Shown here piece after piece: positions 1 to 11,969 of a stretch of DNA of 64,000 nt. A program made the translations under genes and the position numbers. This DNA is from Cladorhizidae sp. MBARI D1340-BT2 (Eukaryota > Porifera > Demospongiae > Poecilosclerida > Cladorhizidae), in contig JAQNBH010000002.1 in NCBI GenBank assembly GCA_028752905.1, positions 27,201,932 to 27,265,931 of the forward strand, read 5' to 3'. The notes below the pieces were generated by a model, which saw only the letters and a list, made by a program, of their open reading frames with translations, was not told the DNA's origin and made no database searches. Positions within the stretch are counted from its first letter, which is position 1. The number at the start of each line of letters is the position of its first letter.

Positions 1-464
1 TCCATTACAGTAAAGTGTGCAGAATATTATGGATGTTTGATATCAACAGAGAGCACAGAGAGAGACCTATCTTAATAGCTATATATCAAGTTTATTCAGT
101 GAAGTGTGGAGAATCTATTTAGCATCAAGAGAGAGCAGAGAGAAACCTATCTTGTGATTCTATCAAGTCCATTACTGTGAAGTATGCGGAATATACGGAT
201 GTTTGGTATCAAGAGAGAGAACAGAGAGAGGCCTACCTTTAGAGCTATATATCAAGTCTATTCAGTGAAGTGTGGAGAATCTATGAAGCTAACATGTTTA
301 GCTCAAGATAGAGAACACTGAGAGATACCTATCTTGCAAGTCCATTACAGTGAAGTGTGCAGAATATATGGATGTTTGGTATCAAGAGAGAGCACTTGGA
401 GAGTCCTATCTTAATAGCTGTATAACAAGTCTATTCAGTGAAGTGTGGATAATCTACGAAGCTA
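1..464. repeat. S spacer block, left-truncated by the window edge
   Basis: This is the right-hand 464 bp of the 506-bp S block; the first 42 bp lie outside the window. It aligns base for base with 2118-2581 of the complete copy. It contains alternating A subunits (starting near 163 and 336) and B subunits (starting near 86, 252 and 425). Each begins with a CAAG-containing motif followed by TCCATTAC (A) or TCTATTCAG/TTTATTCAG (B). It ends at the sequence GAAGCTA, directly before a 403-bp monomer that starts ACATGTTTAG. It carries the GTGTGCAG/ACATGTTTAGCT (type b) variants. Confidence 0.93.
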
Positions 465-2075
465 ACATGTTTAGCATCAAGTAAGAGTACAATTCATAAC
501 TGCCCTAATTAACAAGACCAAAGTCCCAGATTTTGTCAACTGATAGAGAAGGCCCTTATCTGCAACATGTGAACAGATTATCAATAAATGTAGTGGTTTT
601 TCACTGGCAGGCCACCGCTTTGGCAACTGGAAAACGCCAGGAAAAATCACAAACCTTACCACTTCAAATCACCATAACTTGCTAATACTTAGAGTACTCA
701 AAATTTTGGCACGTACAAAAGACAGATAATTAGAAGGGCTATTCGGTGGTATAAAAATTATCTTTTTTGGGTAAAGTGTAGAAAAGTTATGAGCTTCACG
801 GCAAAAAAACAAGATTTTCGGGGGGAAAATGAGAAACATATAGACCAAATTAGGGCAAATATCAAGAACATGTTTAGCATCAAGTAAGAGTACAATTCAT
901 AACTGCCCTAATTAACAAGACCAAAGTCACAGATTTTGTCAACTGATAGAGAAGGCCCTTATCTGCAACATGTTAACAGATTATCAATAAATGTAGTGGT
1001 TTTTCACTGGCAGGCCACCGCTTTGGCAACTGGAAAACGCCAGGAAAAATCCCAAACCTTACCACTTCAAATCACCATAACTTGCTAATACTTAGAGTAC
1101 TCAAAATTTTGGCATGTACAAAAGACAGATAATTAGAAGAGCTATCCGGTGATATAAAAATTATCTTTTTTGGGTAAAGTGTAGAAAAGTTATGAGCTTC
1201 ACGGCAAAAAAACAAGATTTTCGGGGGGAAAATGAGAAACATATAGACCAAATTAGGGCAAATATCAAGAACATGTTTAGCATCAAGTAAGAGTACAATT
1301 CATAACTGCCCTAATTAACAAGACCAAAGTCCCAGATTTTGTCAACTGATAGAGAAGGCCCTTATCTGCAACATGTGAACAGATTATCAATAAATGTAGT
1401 GGTTTTTCACTGGCAGGCCACCGCTTTGGCAACTGGAAACGCCAGGAAAAATCACAAACCTTACCACTTCAAATCATCATAACTTCCTAATACTTAGAGT
1501 ACTCAAAACTTTGGCACGTACAAAAGACAGATAATTAGAAGGGCCATCCGGTGATATAAAAATTATCTTTTTGGGGTAAAGTGTAGAATAGTTATGAGCT
1601 TCACGGCAAAAAAACAAGATTTTCGGGGGGGAAATGAGAAACATGTAGACCAAATTAGGGCAAATATCAAGAACATGTTTAGCATCAAGTAAGAGTACAA
1701 TTCATAACTGCCCTAATTAACAAGACCAAAGTCCCAGATTTTGTCAACTGATAGAGAAGGCCCTTATCTGCAACATGTGAACAGATTATCAATAAATGTA
1801 GTGGTTTTTCACTGGCAGGCCACCGCTTTGGCAACTGGAAAACGCCAGGAAATATCCCAAACCTTACCACTTCAAATTACCATAACTTGCTAATACTTAG
1901 AGTACTCAAAATGTTGGCAAGTACAAAAGACAGATAATTAGAAGAGCTATTCGGTGATATAAAAATTATCTTTTTTGGGTAAAGTTTAGAAAAGTTATGA
2001 GCTTCACGGCAAAAAAACAAGATTTTCGGGGGGAAAATGAGAAACATATAGACCAAATTAGGGCAAATATCAAGA
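465..2075 (+). repeat. 403-bp satellite, cluster of four monomers
   Basis: Four tandem copies start at about 465, 868, 1271 and 1673. The third is 402 bp because one A is missing in GGAAACGCC near 1436. The first copy carries the rare CGGTGGTATAAAAA variant otherwise seen in monomers next to type-a S blocks. The second has private changes (GTCACAG; CATGTTAAC) that recur in the monomer at 2984. The cluster ends at the ATCAAG of 2069-2074, where the next S block begins. Confidence 0.95.
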
Positions 2076-2581
2076 TAGAGAACACATAATGAAACCTATC
2101 ATTCGAATCATATCAAGTCCATTACAGTAAAGTGTGCAGAATATTATGGATGTTTGATATCAACAGAGAGCACAGAGAGAGACCTATCTTAATAGCTATA
2201 TATCAAGTTTATTCAGTGAAGTGTGGAGAATCTATTTAGCATCAAGAGAGAGCAGAGAGAAACCTATCTTGTGATTCTATCAAGTCCATTACTGTGAAGT
2301 ATGCGGAATATACGGATGTTTGGTATCAAGAGAGAGAACAGAGAGAGGCCTACCTTTAGAGCTATATATCAAGTCTATTCAGTGAAGTGTGGAGAATCTA
2401 TGAAGCTAACATGTTTAGCTCAAGATAGAGAACACTGAGAGATACCTATCTTGCAAGTCCATTACAGTGAAGTGTGCAGAATATATGGATGTTTGGTATC
2501 AAGAGAGAGCACTTGGAGAGTCCTATCTTAATAGCTGTATAACAAGTCTATTCAGTGAAGTGTGGATAATCTACGAAGCTA
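2076..2581. repeat. S spacer block, first complete copy (506 bp, type b)
   Basis: This is the reference copy of the second satellite. Its internal structure is: partial B 2076-2112, A1 2113-2202, B1 2203-2279, A2 2280-2368, B2 2369-2452, A3 2453-2541, partial B3 2542-2581. A subunits are 89-90 bp, complete B subunits 77-84 bp, so one A+B dimer is about 169 bp and the block is three dimers in length. A subunits share the core GTGTGCAGAATAT then GGATGTTTG. B subunits share GTGAAGTGTGGA then AATCTA. GA-rich tracts recur in every subunit. It lies exactly between two monomers with no other sequence. Confidence 0.95.
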
Positions 2582-3386
2582 ACATGTTTAGCATCAAGTA
2601 AGAGTACAATTCATAACTGCCCTAATTAACAAGACCAAAGTCCCAGATTTTGTCAACTGATAGAGAAGGCCCTTATCTGCAACATGTGAACAGATTATCA
2701 ATAAATGTAGTGGTTTTTCACTGGCAGGCCACCGCTTTGGCAACTGGAAAACGCCAGGAAAAATCACAAACCTTACCACTTCAAATCACCATAACTTGCT
2801 AATACTTAGAGTACTCAAAATTTTGGCACGTACAAAAGACAGATAATTAGAAGGGCTATTCGGTGATATAAAAATTATCTTTTTTGGGTAAAGTGTAAAA
2901 AAGTTATGAGCTTCACGGCAAAAAACAAGATTTTCGGGGGGAAAATGAGAAACATATAGACCAAATTAGGGCAAATATCAAGAACATGTTTAGCATCAAG
3001 TAAGAGTACAATTCATAACTGCCCTAATTAACAAGACCAAAGTCACAGATTTTGTCAACTGATAGAGAAGGCCCTTATCTGCAACATGTTAACAGATTAT
3101 CAATAAATGTAGTGGTTTTTCACTGGCAGGCCACCGCTTTGGCAACTGGAAAACGCCAGGAAAAATCCCAAACCTTACCACTTCAAATCACCATAACTTG
3201 CTAATACTTAGAGTACTCAAAATTTTGGCACGTACAAAAGACAGATAATTAGAAGAGCTATCCGGTGATATAAAAATTATCTTTTTTGGGTAAAGTGTAG
3301 AAAAGTTATGAGCTTCACGGCAAAAAAACAAGATTTTCGGGGGGAAAATGAGAAACATATAGACCAAATTAGGGCAAATATCAAGA
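2582..3386 (+). repeat. 403-bp satellite, cluster of two monomers
   Basis: Two copies start at 2582 and 2984. The first is 402 bp because its A-run after CACGGC has six A instead of seven. The second shares the GTCACAG and CATGTTAAC variants with the copy at 868, so the pair looks like a shortened duplicate of part of the 465-2075 cluster. Confidence 0.95.
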
Positions 3387-3892
3387 TAGAGAACACATAA
3401 TGAAACCTATCATTCGAATCATATCAAGTCCATTACAGTAAAGTGTGCAGAATATTATGGATGTTTGATATCAACAGAGAGCACAGAGAGAGACCTATCT
3501 TAATAGCTATATATCAAGTTTATTCAGTGAAGTGTGGAGAATCTATTTAGCATCAAGAGAGAGCAGAGAGAAACCTATCTTGTGATTCTATCAAGTCCAT
3601 TACTGTGAAGTATGCGGAATATACGGATGTTTGGTATCAAGAGAGAGAACAGAGAGAGGCCTACCTTTAGAGCTATATATCAAGTCTATTCAGTGAAGTG
3701 TGGAGAATCTATGAAGCTAACATGTTTAGCTCAAGATAGAGAACACTGAGAGATACCTATCTTGCAAGTCCATTACAGTGAAGTGTGCAGAATATATGGA
3801 TGTTTGGTATCAAGAGAGAGCACTTGGAGAGTCCTATCTTAATAGCTGTATAACAAGTCTATTCAGTGAAGTGTGGATAATCTACGAAGCTA
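3387..3892. repeat. S spacer block, complete (506 bp, type b)
   Basis: It has the same A/B subunit order and the same boundaries as the copy at 2076-2581: it starts TAGAGAACAC after ATCAAGA and ends GAAGCTA before ACATGTTTAG. It carries the type-b variants (AAAGTGTGCAG; ACATGTTTAGCT). Confidence 0.95.
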
Positions 3893-4295
3893 ACATGTTT
3901 AGCATCAAGTAAGAGTACAATTCATAACTGCCCTAATTAACAAGACCAAAGTCCCAGATTTTGTCAACTGATAGAGAAGGCCCTTATCTGCAACATGTGA
4001 ACAGATTATCAATAAATGTAGTGGTTTTTCACTGGCAGGCTACCGCTTTGGCAACTGGAAAACGCCAGGAAAAATCCCAAACCTTACCACTTCAAATCAC
4101 CATAACTTGCTAATACTTAGAGTACTCAAAATTTTGGCACGTACAAAAGACAGATAATTAGAAGGGCTATTCGGTGGTATAAAAACTATCTTTTTTGGGT
4201 AAAGTGTAGAAAAGTTATGAGCTTCACGGCAAAAAAACAAGATTTTCGGGGGGAAAATGAGAAACATATAGACCAAATTAGGGCAAATATCAAGA
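3893..4295 (+). repeat. 403-bp satellite, single monomer between two S blocks
   Basis: This is the only place where one monomer is flanked on both sides by S blocks. It carries the CGGTGGTATAAAAACTATC variant shared with the last monomer of the clusters at 8642-9851 and 10358-11969, each also directly followed by a type-a S block. A private C-to-T change gives GGCAGGCTACCGC. Confidence 0.95.
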
Positions 4296-4801
4296 TAGAG
4301 AACACATAATGAAACCTATCATTCGAATCATATCAAGTCCATTACAGTAAAGTATGCAGAATATTATGGATGTTTGATATCAACAGAGAGCACAGAGAGA
4401 GACCTATCTTAATAGCTATATATCAAGTTTATTCAGTGAAGTGTGGAGAATCTATTTAGCATCAAGAGAGAGCAGAGAGAAACCTATCTTGTGATTCTAT
4501 CAAGTCCATTACTGTGAAGTATGCGGAATATACGGATGTTTGGTATCAAGAGAGAGAACAGAGAGAGGCCTACCTTTAGAGCTATATATCAAGTCTATTC
4601 AGTGAAGTGTGGAGAATCTATGAAGCTAACATATTTAGCTCAAGATAGAGAACACTGAGAGATACCTATCTTGCAAGTCCATTACAGTGAAGTGTGCAGA
4701 ATATATGGATGTTTGGTATCAAGAGAGAGCACTTGGAGAGTCCTATCTTAATAGCTGTATAACAAGTCTATTCAGTGAAGTGTGGATAATCTACGAAGCT
4801 A
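4296..4801. repeat. S spacer block, complete (506 bp, type a)
   Basis: It has the same layout as the other S blocks but two linked substitutions define type a: AAAGTATGCAG in A1 and ACATATTTAGCT in B2. The same pair occurs at 9852-10357 and 11970-12475. It is the first element of a 2,522-bp higher-order unit. Confidence 0.95.
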
Positions 4802-6817
4802 ACATGTTTAGCATCAAGTAAGAGTACAATTCATAACTGCCCTAATTAACAAGACCAAAGTCCCAGATTTTGTCAACTGATAGAGAAGGCCCTTATCTGC
4901 AACATGTGAACAGATTATCAATAAATGTAGTGGTTTTTCACTGGCAGGCCACCGCTTTGGCAACTGGACAAACGCCAGGAAAAATCCCAAACCTTAACAC
5001 TTCAAATTACCATAACTTGCTAATACTTAGAGTACTCAAAATTTTGGCACGTACAAAAGACAGATAATTAGAAGGGCTATCCGGTGATATAAAAATTATC
5101 TTTTTTGGGTAAAGTGTAGAAAAGTTATGAGCTTCACGGCAAAAAAACAAGATTTTCGGGGGGAAAATGAGAAACATATAGACCAAATTAGGGCAAATAT
5201 CAAGAACATGTTTAGCATCAAGTAAGAGTACAATTCATAACTGCCCTAATTAACAAGACCAAAGTCCCAGATTTTGTCAACTGATAGAGAAGGCCCTTAT
5301 CTGCAACATGTGAACAGATTATCAATAAATGTAGTGGTTTTTCACTGGCAGGCCACCGCTTTGGCAACTGGAAAACGCCAGGAAAAATCACAAACCTTAC
5401 CACTTCAAATCATCATAACTTCCTAATACTTAGAGTACTCAAAACTTTAGCACGTACAAAAGACAGATAATTAGAAGGGCCATCCGGAGATATAAAAATT
5501 ATCTTTTTGGGGTAAAGTGTAGAATAGTTATGAGCTTCACGGCAAAAAAACAAGATTTTCGGGGGGGAAATGAGAAACATGTAGACCAAATTAGGGCAAA
5601 TATCAAGAACATGTTTAGCATCAAGTAAGAGTACAATTCATAACTGCCCTAATTAACAAGACCAAAGTCCCAGATTTTGTCAACTGATAGAGAAGGCCCT
5701 TATCTGCAACATGTGAACAGATTATCAATAAATGTAGTGGTTTTTCACTGGCAGGCCACCGCTTTGGCAACTGGAAAACGCCAGGAAAAATCCCAAACCT
5801 TAACACTTCAAATCACCATAACTTGCTAATACTTAGAGTACTCAAAACTTTGGCACGTACAAAAGACAGATAATTAGAAGGGCTATCCGGTGATATAAAA
5901 ATTATCTTTTTTGGGTAAAGTGTAGAAAAGTTATGAGCTTCACGGCAAAAAAACAAGATTTTCGGGGGGAAAATGAGAAACATATAGACCAAATTAGGGC
6001 AAATATCAAGAACATGTTTAGCATCAAGTAAGAGTACAATTCATAACTGCCCTAATTAACAAGACCAAAGTCCCAGATTTTGTCAACTGATAGAGAAGGC
6101 CCTTATCTGCAACATGTGAACAGATTATCAATAAATGTAGTGGTTTTTCACTGGCAGGCCACCGCTTTGGCAACTGGAAAACGCCAGGAAAAATCACAAA
6201 CCTTACCACTTCAAATCATCATAACTTCCTAATACTTAGAGTACTCAAAACTTTGGCACATACAAAAGACAGATAATTAGAAGGGCCATTCGGTGATATA
6301 AAAATTATCTTTTGGGGGTAAAGTGTAGAATAGTTATGAGCTTCACGGCAAAAAAACAAGATTTTCGGGGGGGAAATGAGAAACATATAGACCAAATTAG
6401 GGCAAATATCAAGAACATGTTTAGCATCAAGTAAGAGTACAATTCATAACTGCCCTAATTAACAAGACCAAAGTCCCAGATTTTGTCAACTGATAGAGAA
6501 GGCCCTTATCTGCAACATGTGAACAGATTATCAATAAATGTAGTGGTTTTTCACTGGCAGGCCACCGCTTTGGCAACTGGAAAACGCCAGGAAAAATCCC
6601 AAACCTTACCACTTCAAATCACCATAACTTGCTAATACTTAGAGTACTCAAAATTTTGGCACGTACAAAAGACAGATAATTAGAAGAGCTATCCGGTGAT
6701 ATAAAAATTATCTTTTTGGGGTAAAGTGTAGAAAAGTTATGAGCTTCACGGCCAAAAAACAAGATTTTCGGGGGGGAAATGAGAAACATATAGACCAAAT
6801 TAGGGCAAATATCAAGA
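4802..6817 (+). repeat. 403-bp satellite, five-monomer cluster (order A-B-C-D-E)
   Basis: Five distinguishable monomers start at 4802, 5206, 5609, 6012 and 6415. A is 404 bp with an extra C (GGACAAACGCC) and CTTAACACTTC. B has ATCACAAACC and CCATCCGGAGAT. C has CTTAACACTTC. D has GCACATACAAAAG and CCATTCGGTG. E has TTTTTGGGGTAAAG. The same order recurs at 12476-14491. Confidence 0.93.
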
Positions 6818-7323
6818 TAGAGAACACATAATGAAACCTATCATTCGAATCATATCAAGTCCATTACAGTAAAGTGTGCAGAATATTATGGATGTTTGAT
6901 ATCAACAGAGAGCACAGAGAGAGACCTATCTTAATAGCTATATATCAAGTTTATTCAGTGAAGTGTGGAGAATCTATTTAGCATCAAGAGAGAGCAGAGA
7001 GAAACCTATCTTGTGATTCTATCAAGTCCATTACTGTGAAGTATGCGGAATATACGGATGTTTGGTATCAAGAGAGAGAACAGAGAGAGGCCTACCTTTA
7101 GAGCTATATATCAAGTCTATTCAGTGAAGTGTGGAGAATCTATGAAGCTAACATGTTTAGCTCAAGATAGAGAACACTGAGAGATACCTATCTTGCAAGT
7201 CCATTACAGTGAAGTGTGCAGAATATATGGATGTTTGGTATCAAGAGAGAGCACTTGGAGAGTCCTATCTTAATAGCTGTATAACAAGTCTATTCAGTGA
7301 AGTGTGGATAATCTACGAAGCTA
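6818..7323. repeat. S spacer block, complete (506 bp, type b)
   Basis: Same boundaries and subunits as the copy at 2076-2581, with type-b variants (AAAGTGTGCAG; ACATGTTTAGCT). Confidence 0.95.
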
Positions 7324-8129
7324 ACATGTTTAGCATCAAGTAAGAGTACAATTCATAACTGCCCTAATTAACAAGACCAAAGTCCCAGATTTTGTCAACT
7401 GATAGAGAAGGCCCTTATCTGCAACATGTGAACAGATTATCAATAAATGTAGTGGTTTTTCACTGGCAGGCCACCGCTTTGGCAACTGGAAAACGCCAGG
7501 AAAAATCCCAAACCTTACCACTTCAAATCACCATAACTTGCTAATACTTAGAGTACTCAAAATTTTGACACGTACAAAAGACAGATAATTAGAAGGGCTA
7601 TCCGGTGATATAAAAATTATCTTTTTTGGGTAAAGTGTAGAAAAGTTATGAGCTTCACGGCAAAAAAACAAGATTTTCGGTGGGAAAATGAGAAACATAT
7701 AGACCAAATTAGGGCAAATATCAAGAACATGTTTAGCATCAAGTAAGAGTACAATTCATAACTGCCCTAATTAACAAGACCAAAGTCCCAGATTTTGTCA
7801 TCTGATAGAGAAGGCCCTTATCTGCAACATGTGAACAGATTATCAATAAATGTAGTGGTTTTTCACTGGCAGGCCACCGCTTTGGCAACTGGAAAACGCC
7901 AGGAAATATCCCAAACCTTACCACTTCAAATTACCATAACTTGCTAATACTTAGAGTACTCAAAATGTTGGCAAGTACAAAAGACAGATAATTAGAAGAG
8001 CTATCCGGTGATATAAAAATTATCTTTTTTAGGTAAAGTGTAGAAAAGTTATGAGCTTCACGGCAAAAAAACAAGATTTTCGGGGGGAAAATGAGAAACA
8101 TATAGACCAAATTAGGGCAAATATCAAGA
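7324..8129 (+). repeat. 403-bp satellite, cluster of two monomers
   Basis: Two copies start at 7324 and 7727. The first has a G-to-T change inside the G-run near 7681 (TTTCGGTGGGAAAATG), which disrupts the run. The second shares GGAAATATCCC and AAATGTTGGCAAG with the monomer at 1673, also the last monomer before a type-b S block. Confidence 0.95.
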
Positions 8130-8641
8130 TAGAGAACACATAATGAAACCTATTATTCGAATCATAATCATATCAAGTCCATTACAGTAAAGTGTGCAGA
8201 ATATTATGGATGTTTGATATCAACAGAGAGCACAGAGAGAGACCTATCTTAATAGCTATATATCAAGTTTATTCAGTGAAGTGTGGAGAATCTATTTAGC
8301 ATCAAGAGAGAGCAGAGAGAAACCTATCTTGTGATTCTATCAAGTCCATTACTGTGAAGTATGCGGAATATACGGATGTTTGGTATCAAGAGAGAGAACA
8401 GAGAGAGGCCTACCTTTAGAGCTATATATCAAGTCTATTCAGTGAAGTGTGGAGAATCTATGAAGCTAACATGTTTAGCTCAAGATAGAGAACACTGAGA
8501 GATACCTATCTTGCAAGTCCATTACAGTGAAGTGTGCAGAATATATGGATGTTTGGTATCAAGAGAGAGCACTTGGAGAGTCCTATCTTAATAGCTGTAT
8601 AACAAGTCTATTCAGTGAAGTGTGGATAATCTACGAAGCTA
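8130..8641. repeat. S spacer block, long variant (512 bp, type b)
   Basis: It is identical in layout to the other S blocks except for a 6-bp tandem duplication near 8160-8172, where GAATCAT is followed by a second AATCAT before ATCAAGTCC. A C-to-T change (CCTATTATTCG) sits just upstream. The duplication is private to this copy. Confidence 0.94.
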
Positions 8642-9851
8642 ACATGTTTAGCATCAAGTAAGAGTACAATTCATAACTGCCCTAATTAACAAGACCAAAG
8701 TCCCAGATTTTGTCAACTGATAGAGAAGGCCCTTATCTGCAACATGTGAACAGATTATCAATAAATGTAGTGGTTTTTCACTGGCAGGCCACCGCTTTGG
8801 CAACTGGACAAACGCCAGGAAAAATCCCAAACCTTAACACTTCAAATTACCATAACTTGCTAATACTTAGAGTACTCAAAATTTTGGCACGTACAAAAGA
8901 CAGATAATTAGAAGGGCTATCCGGTGATATAAAAATTATCTTTTTTGGGTAAAGTGTAGAAAAGTTATGAGCTTCACGGCAAAAAAACAAGATTTTCGGG
9001 GGGGAAATGAGAAACATATAGACCAAATTAGGGCAAATATCAAGAACATGTTTAGCATCAAGTAAGAGTACAATTCATAACTGCCCTAATTAACAAGACC
9101 AAAGTCCCAGATTTTGTCAACTGATAGAGAAGGCCCTTATCTGCAACATGTGAACAGATTATCAATAAATGTAGTGGTTTTTCACTGGCAGGCCACCGCT
9201 TTGGCAACTGGAAAACGCCAGGAAAAATCACAAACCTTACCACTTCAAATCATCATAACTTCCTAATACTTAGAGTACTCAAAACTTTAGTACGTACAAA
9301 AGACAGATAATTAGAAGGGCCATCCGGAGATATAAAAATTATCTTTTTGGGGTAAAGTGTAGAATAGTTATGAGCTTCACGGCAAAAAAACAAGATTTTC
9401 GGGGGGGAAATGAGAAACATGTAGACCAAATTAGGGCAAATATCAAGAACATGTTTAGCATCAAGTAAGAGTACAATTCATAACTGCCCTAATTAACAAG
9501 ACCAAAGTCCCAGATTTTGTCAACTGATAGAGAAGGCCCTTATCTGCAACATGTGAACAGATTATCAATAAATGTAGTGGTTTTTCACTGGCAGGCCACC
9601 GCTTTGGCAACTGGAAAACGCCAGGAAAAATCCCAAACCTTACCACTTCAAATCACCATAACTTGCTAATACTTAGAGTACTCAAAATTTTGGCACGTAC
9701 AAAAGACAGATAATTAGAAGGGCTATTCGGTGGTATAAAAACTATCTTTTTTGGGTAAAGTGTAGAAAAGTTATGAGCTTCACGGCAAAAAAACAAGATT
9801 TTCGGGGGGAAAATGAGAAACATATAGACCAAATTAGGGCAAATATCAAGA
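8642..9851 (+). repeat. 403-bp satellite, three-monomer cluster (A-B-E')
   Basis: Monomers start at 8642 (A, 404 bp, extra C), 9046 (B) and 9449 (E', with CGGTGGTATAAAAACTATC). Compared with A-B-C-D-E, the C and D monomers are absent and the last one is the E' type linked to a following type-a S block. This fits deletion by unequal crossover. Confidence 0.93.
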
Positions 9852-10357
9852 TAGAGAACACATAATGAAACCTATCATTCGAATCATATCAAGTCCATTA
9901 CAGTAAAGTATGCAGAATATTATGGATGTTTGATATCAACAGAGAGCACAGAGAGAGACCTATCTTAATAGCTATATATCAAGTTTATTCAGTGAAGTGT
10001 GGAGAATCTATTTAGCATCAAGAGAGAGCAGAGAGAAACCTATCTTGTGATTCTATCAAGTCCATTACTGTGAAGTATGCGGAATATACGGATGTTTGGT
10101 ATCAAGAGAGAGAACAGAGAGAGGCCTACCTTTAGAGCTATATATCAAGTCTATTCAGTGAAGTGTGGAGAATCTATGAAGCTAACATATTTAGCTCAAG
10201 ATAGAGAACACTGAGAGATACCTATCTTGCAAGTCCATTACAGTGAAGTGTGCAGAATATATGGATGTTTGGTATCAAGAGAGAGCACTTGGAGAGTCCT
10301 ATCTTAATAGCTGTATAACAAGTCTATTCAGTGAAGTGTGGATAATCTACGAAGCTA
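9852..10357. repeat. S spacer block, complete (506 bp, type a)
   Basis: It carries AAAGTATGCAG and ACATATTTAGCT, the type-a pair also seen at 4296-4801 and 11970-12475, and follows an E' monomer as they do. Confidence 0.95.
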
Positions 10358-11969
10358 ACATGTTTAGCATCAAGTAAGAGTACAATTCATAACTGCCCTA
10401 ATTAACAAGACCAAAGTCCCAGATTTTGTCAACTGATAGAGAAGGCCCTTATCTGCAACATGTGAACAGATTATCAATAAATGTAGTGGTTTTTCACTGG
10501 CAGGCCACCGCTTTGGCAACTGGAAAACGCCAGGAAAAATCACAAACCTTACCACTTCAAATCATCATAACTTCCTAATACTTGGAGTACTCAAAACTTT
10601 AGCACGTACAAAAGACAGATAATTAGAAGGGCCATCCGGAGATATAAAAATTATCTTTTTGGGGTAAAGTGTAGAATAGTTATGAGCTTCACGGCAAAAA
10701 AACAAGATTTTCGGGGGGGAAATGAGAAACATGTAGACCAAATTAGGGCAAATATCAAGAACATGTTTAGCATCAAGTAAGAGTACAATTCATAACTGCC
10801 CTAATTAACAAGACCAAAGTCCCAGATTTTGTCAACTGATAGAGAAGGCCCTTATCTGCAACATGTGAACAGATTATCAATAAATGTAGTGGTTTTTCAC
10901 TGGCAGGCCACCGCTTTGGCAACTGGAAAACGCCAGGAAAAATCCCAAACCTTAACACTTCAAATCACCATAACTTGCTAATACTTAGAGTACTCAAAAT
11001 TTTGGCACGTACAAAAGACAGATAATTAGAAGGGCTATCCGGTGATATAAAAATTATCTTTTTTGGGTAAAGTGTAGAAAAGTTATGAGCTTCACGGCAA
11101 AAAAACAAGATTTTCGGGGGGAAAATGAGAAACATATAGACCAAATTAGGGCAAATATCAAGAACATGTTTAGCATCAAGTAAGAGTACAATTCATAACT
11201 GCCCTAATTAACAAGACCAAAGTCCCAGATTTTGTCAACTGATAGAGAAGGCCCTTATCTGCAACATGTGAACAGATTATCAATAAATGTAGTGGTTTTT
11301 CACTGGCAGGCCACCGCTTTGGCAACTGGAAAACGCCAGGAAAAATCACAAACCTTACCACTTCAAATCATCATAACTTCCTAATACTTAGAGTACTCAA
11401 AACTTTGGCACATACAAAAGACAGATAATTAGAAGGGCCATTCGGTGATATAAAAATTATCTTTTTGGGGTAAAGTGTAGAATAGTTATGAGCTTCACGG
11501 CAAAAAAACAAGATTTTCGGGGGGGAAATGAGAAACATATAGACCAAATTAGGGCAAATATCAAGAACATGTTTAGCATCAAGTAAGAGTACAATTCATA
11601 ACTGCCCTAATTAACAAGACCAAAGTCCCAGATTTTGTCAACTGATAGAGAAGGCCCTTATCTGCAACATGTGAACAGATTATCAATAAATGTAGTGGTT
11701 TTTCACTGGCAGGCCACCGCTTTGGCAACTGGAAAACGCCAGGAAAAATCCCAAACCTTACCACTTCAAATCACCATAACTTGCTAATACTTAGAGTACT
11801 CAAAATTTTGGCACGTACAAAAGACAGATAATTAGAAGGGCTATTCGGTGGTATAAAAACTATCTTTTTTGGGTAAAGTGTAGAAAAGTTATGAGCTTCA
11901 CGGCAAAAAAACAAGATTTTCGGGGGGAAAATGAGAAACATATAGACCAAATTAGGGCAAATATCAAGA
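10358..11969 (+). repeat. 403-bp satellite, four-monomer cluster (B-C-D-E')
   Basis: Monomers start at 10358 (B), 10761 (C), 11164 (D) and 11567 (E'). The A monomer with the extra C is missing compared with the full five-monomer cluster. Monomer B has a private A-to-G change (CTTGGAGTAC). Confidence 0.93.

Larger units (their letters stand above)
4296..6817. repeat. Higher-order repeat S-A-B-C-D-E, first copy (2,522 bp)
   Basis: One S block plus five diagnostic monomers form a unit repeated at 11970-14491 with the same length (506 + 2,016 bp) and the same order of diagnostic variants. Shared private markers, especially the extra C of monomer A, show common descent rather than independent arrangement. 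Shortened derivatives lie between them (S-A-B-E' and S-B-C-D-E'), as expected from unequal crossover. Confidence 0.88.

Noticed and set aside
477..662. A 61-codon minus-strand open frame repeated in nearly every monomer
   Set aside because: The apparent start is GTG, not ATG; the only ATG inside lies near the 3' end and leaves fewer than ten codons. The frame is open in most copies because the copies are near-identical satellite monomers. No recognisable domain, splice or promoter context. Conservation of the block is treated as DNA-level.
2069..2598. The 379-bp core or the S block as an intact transposon
   Set aside because: No terminal inverted repeats, transposase, reverse transcriptase or poly-A tail visible. 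Only the 6-bp flanking ATCAAG recalls a target-site duplication.
4870..5067. A 65-codon plus-strand open frame in monomer A (also at 8710 and 12544)
   Set aside because: It starts with TTG and exists only because of the extra C in GGACAAACGCC. It overlaps the minus-strand frame and has no domain.
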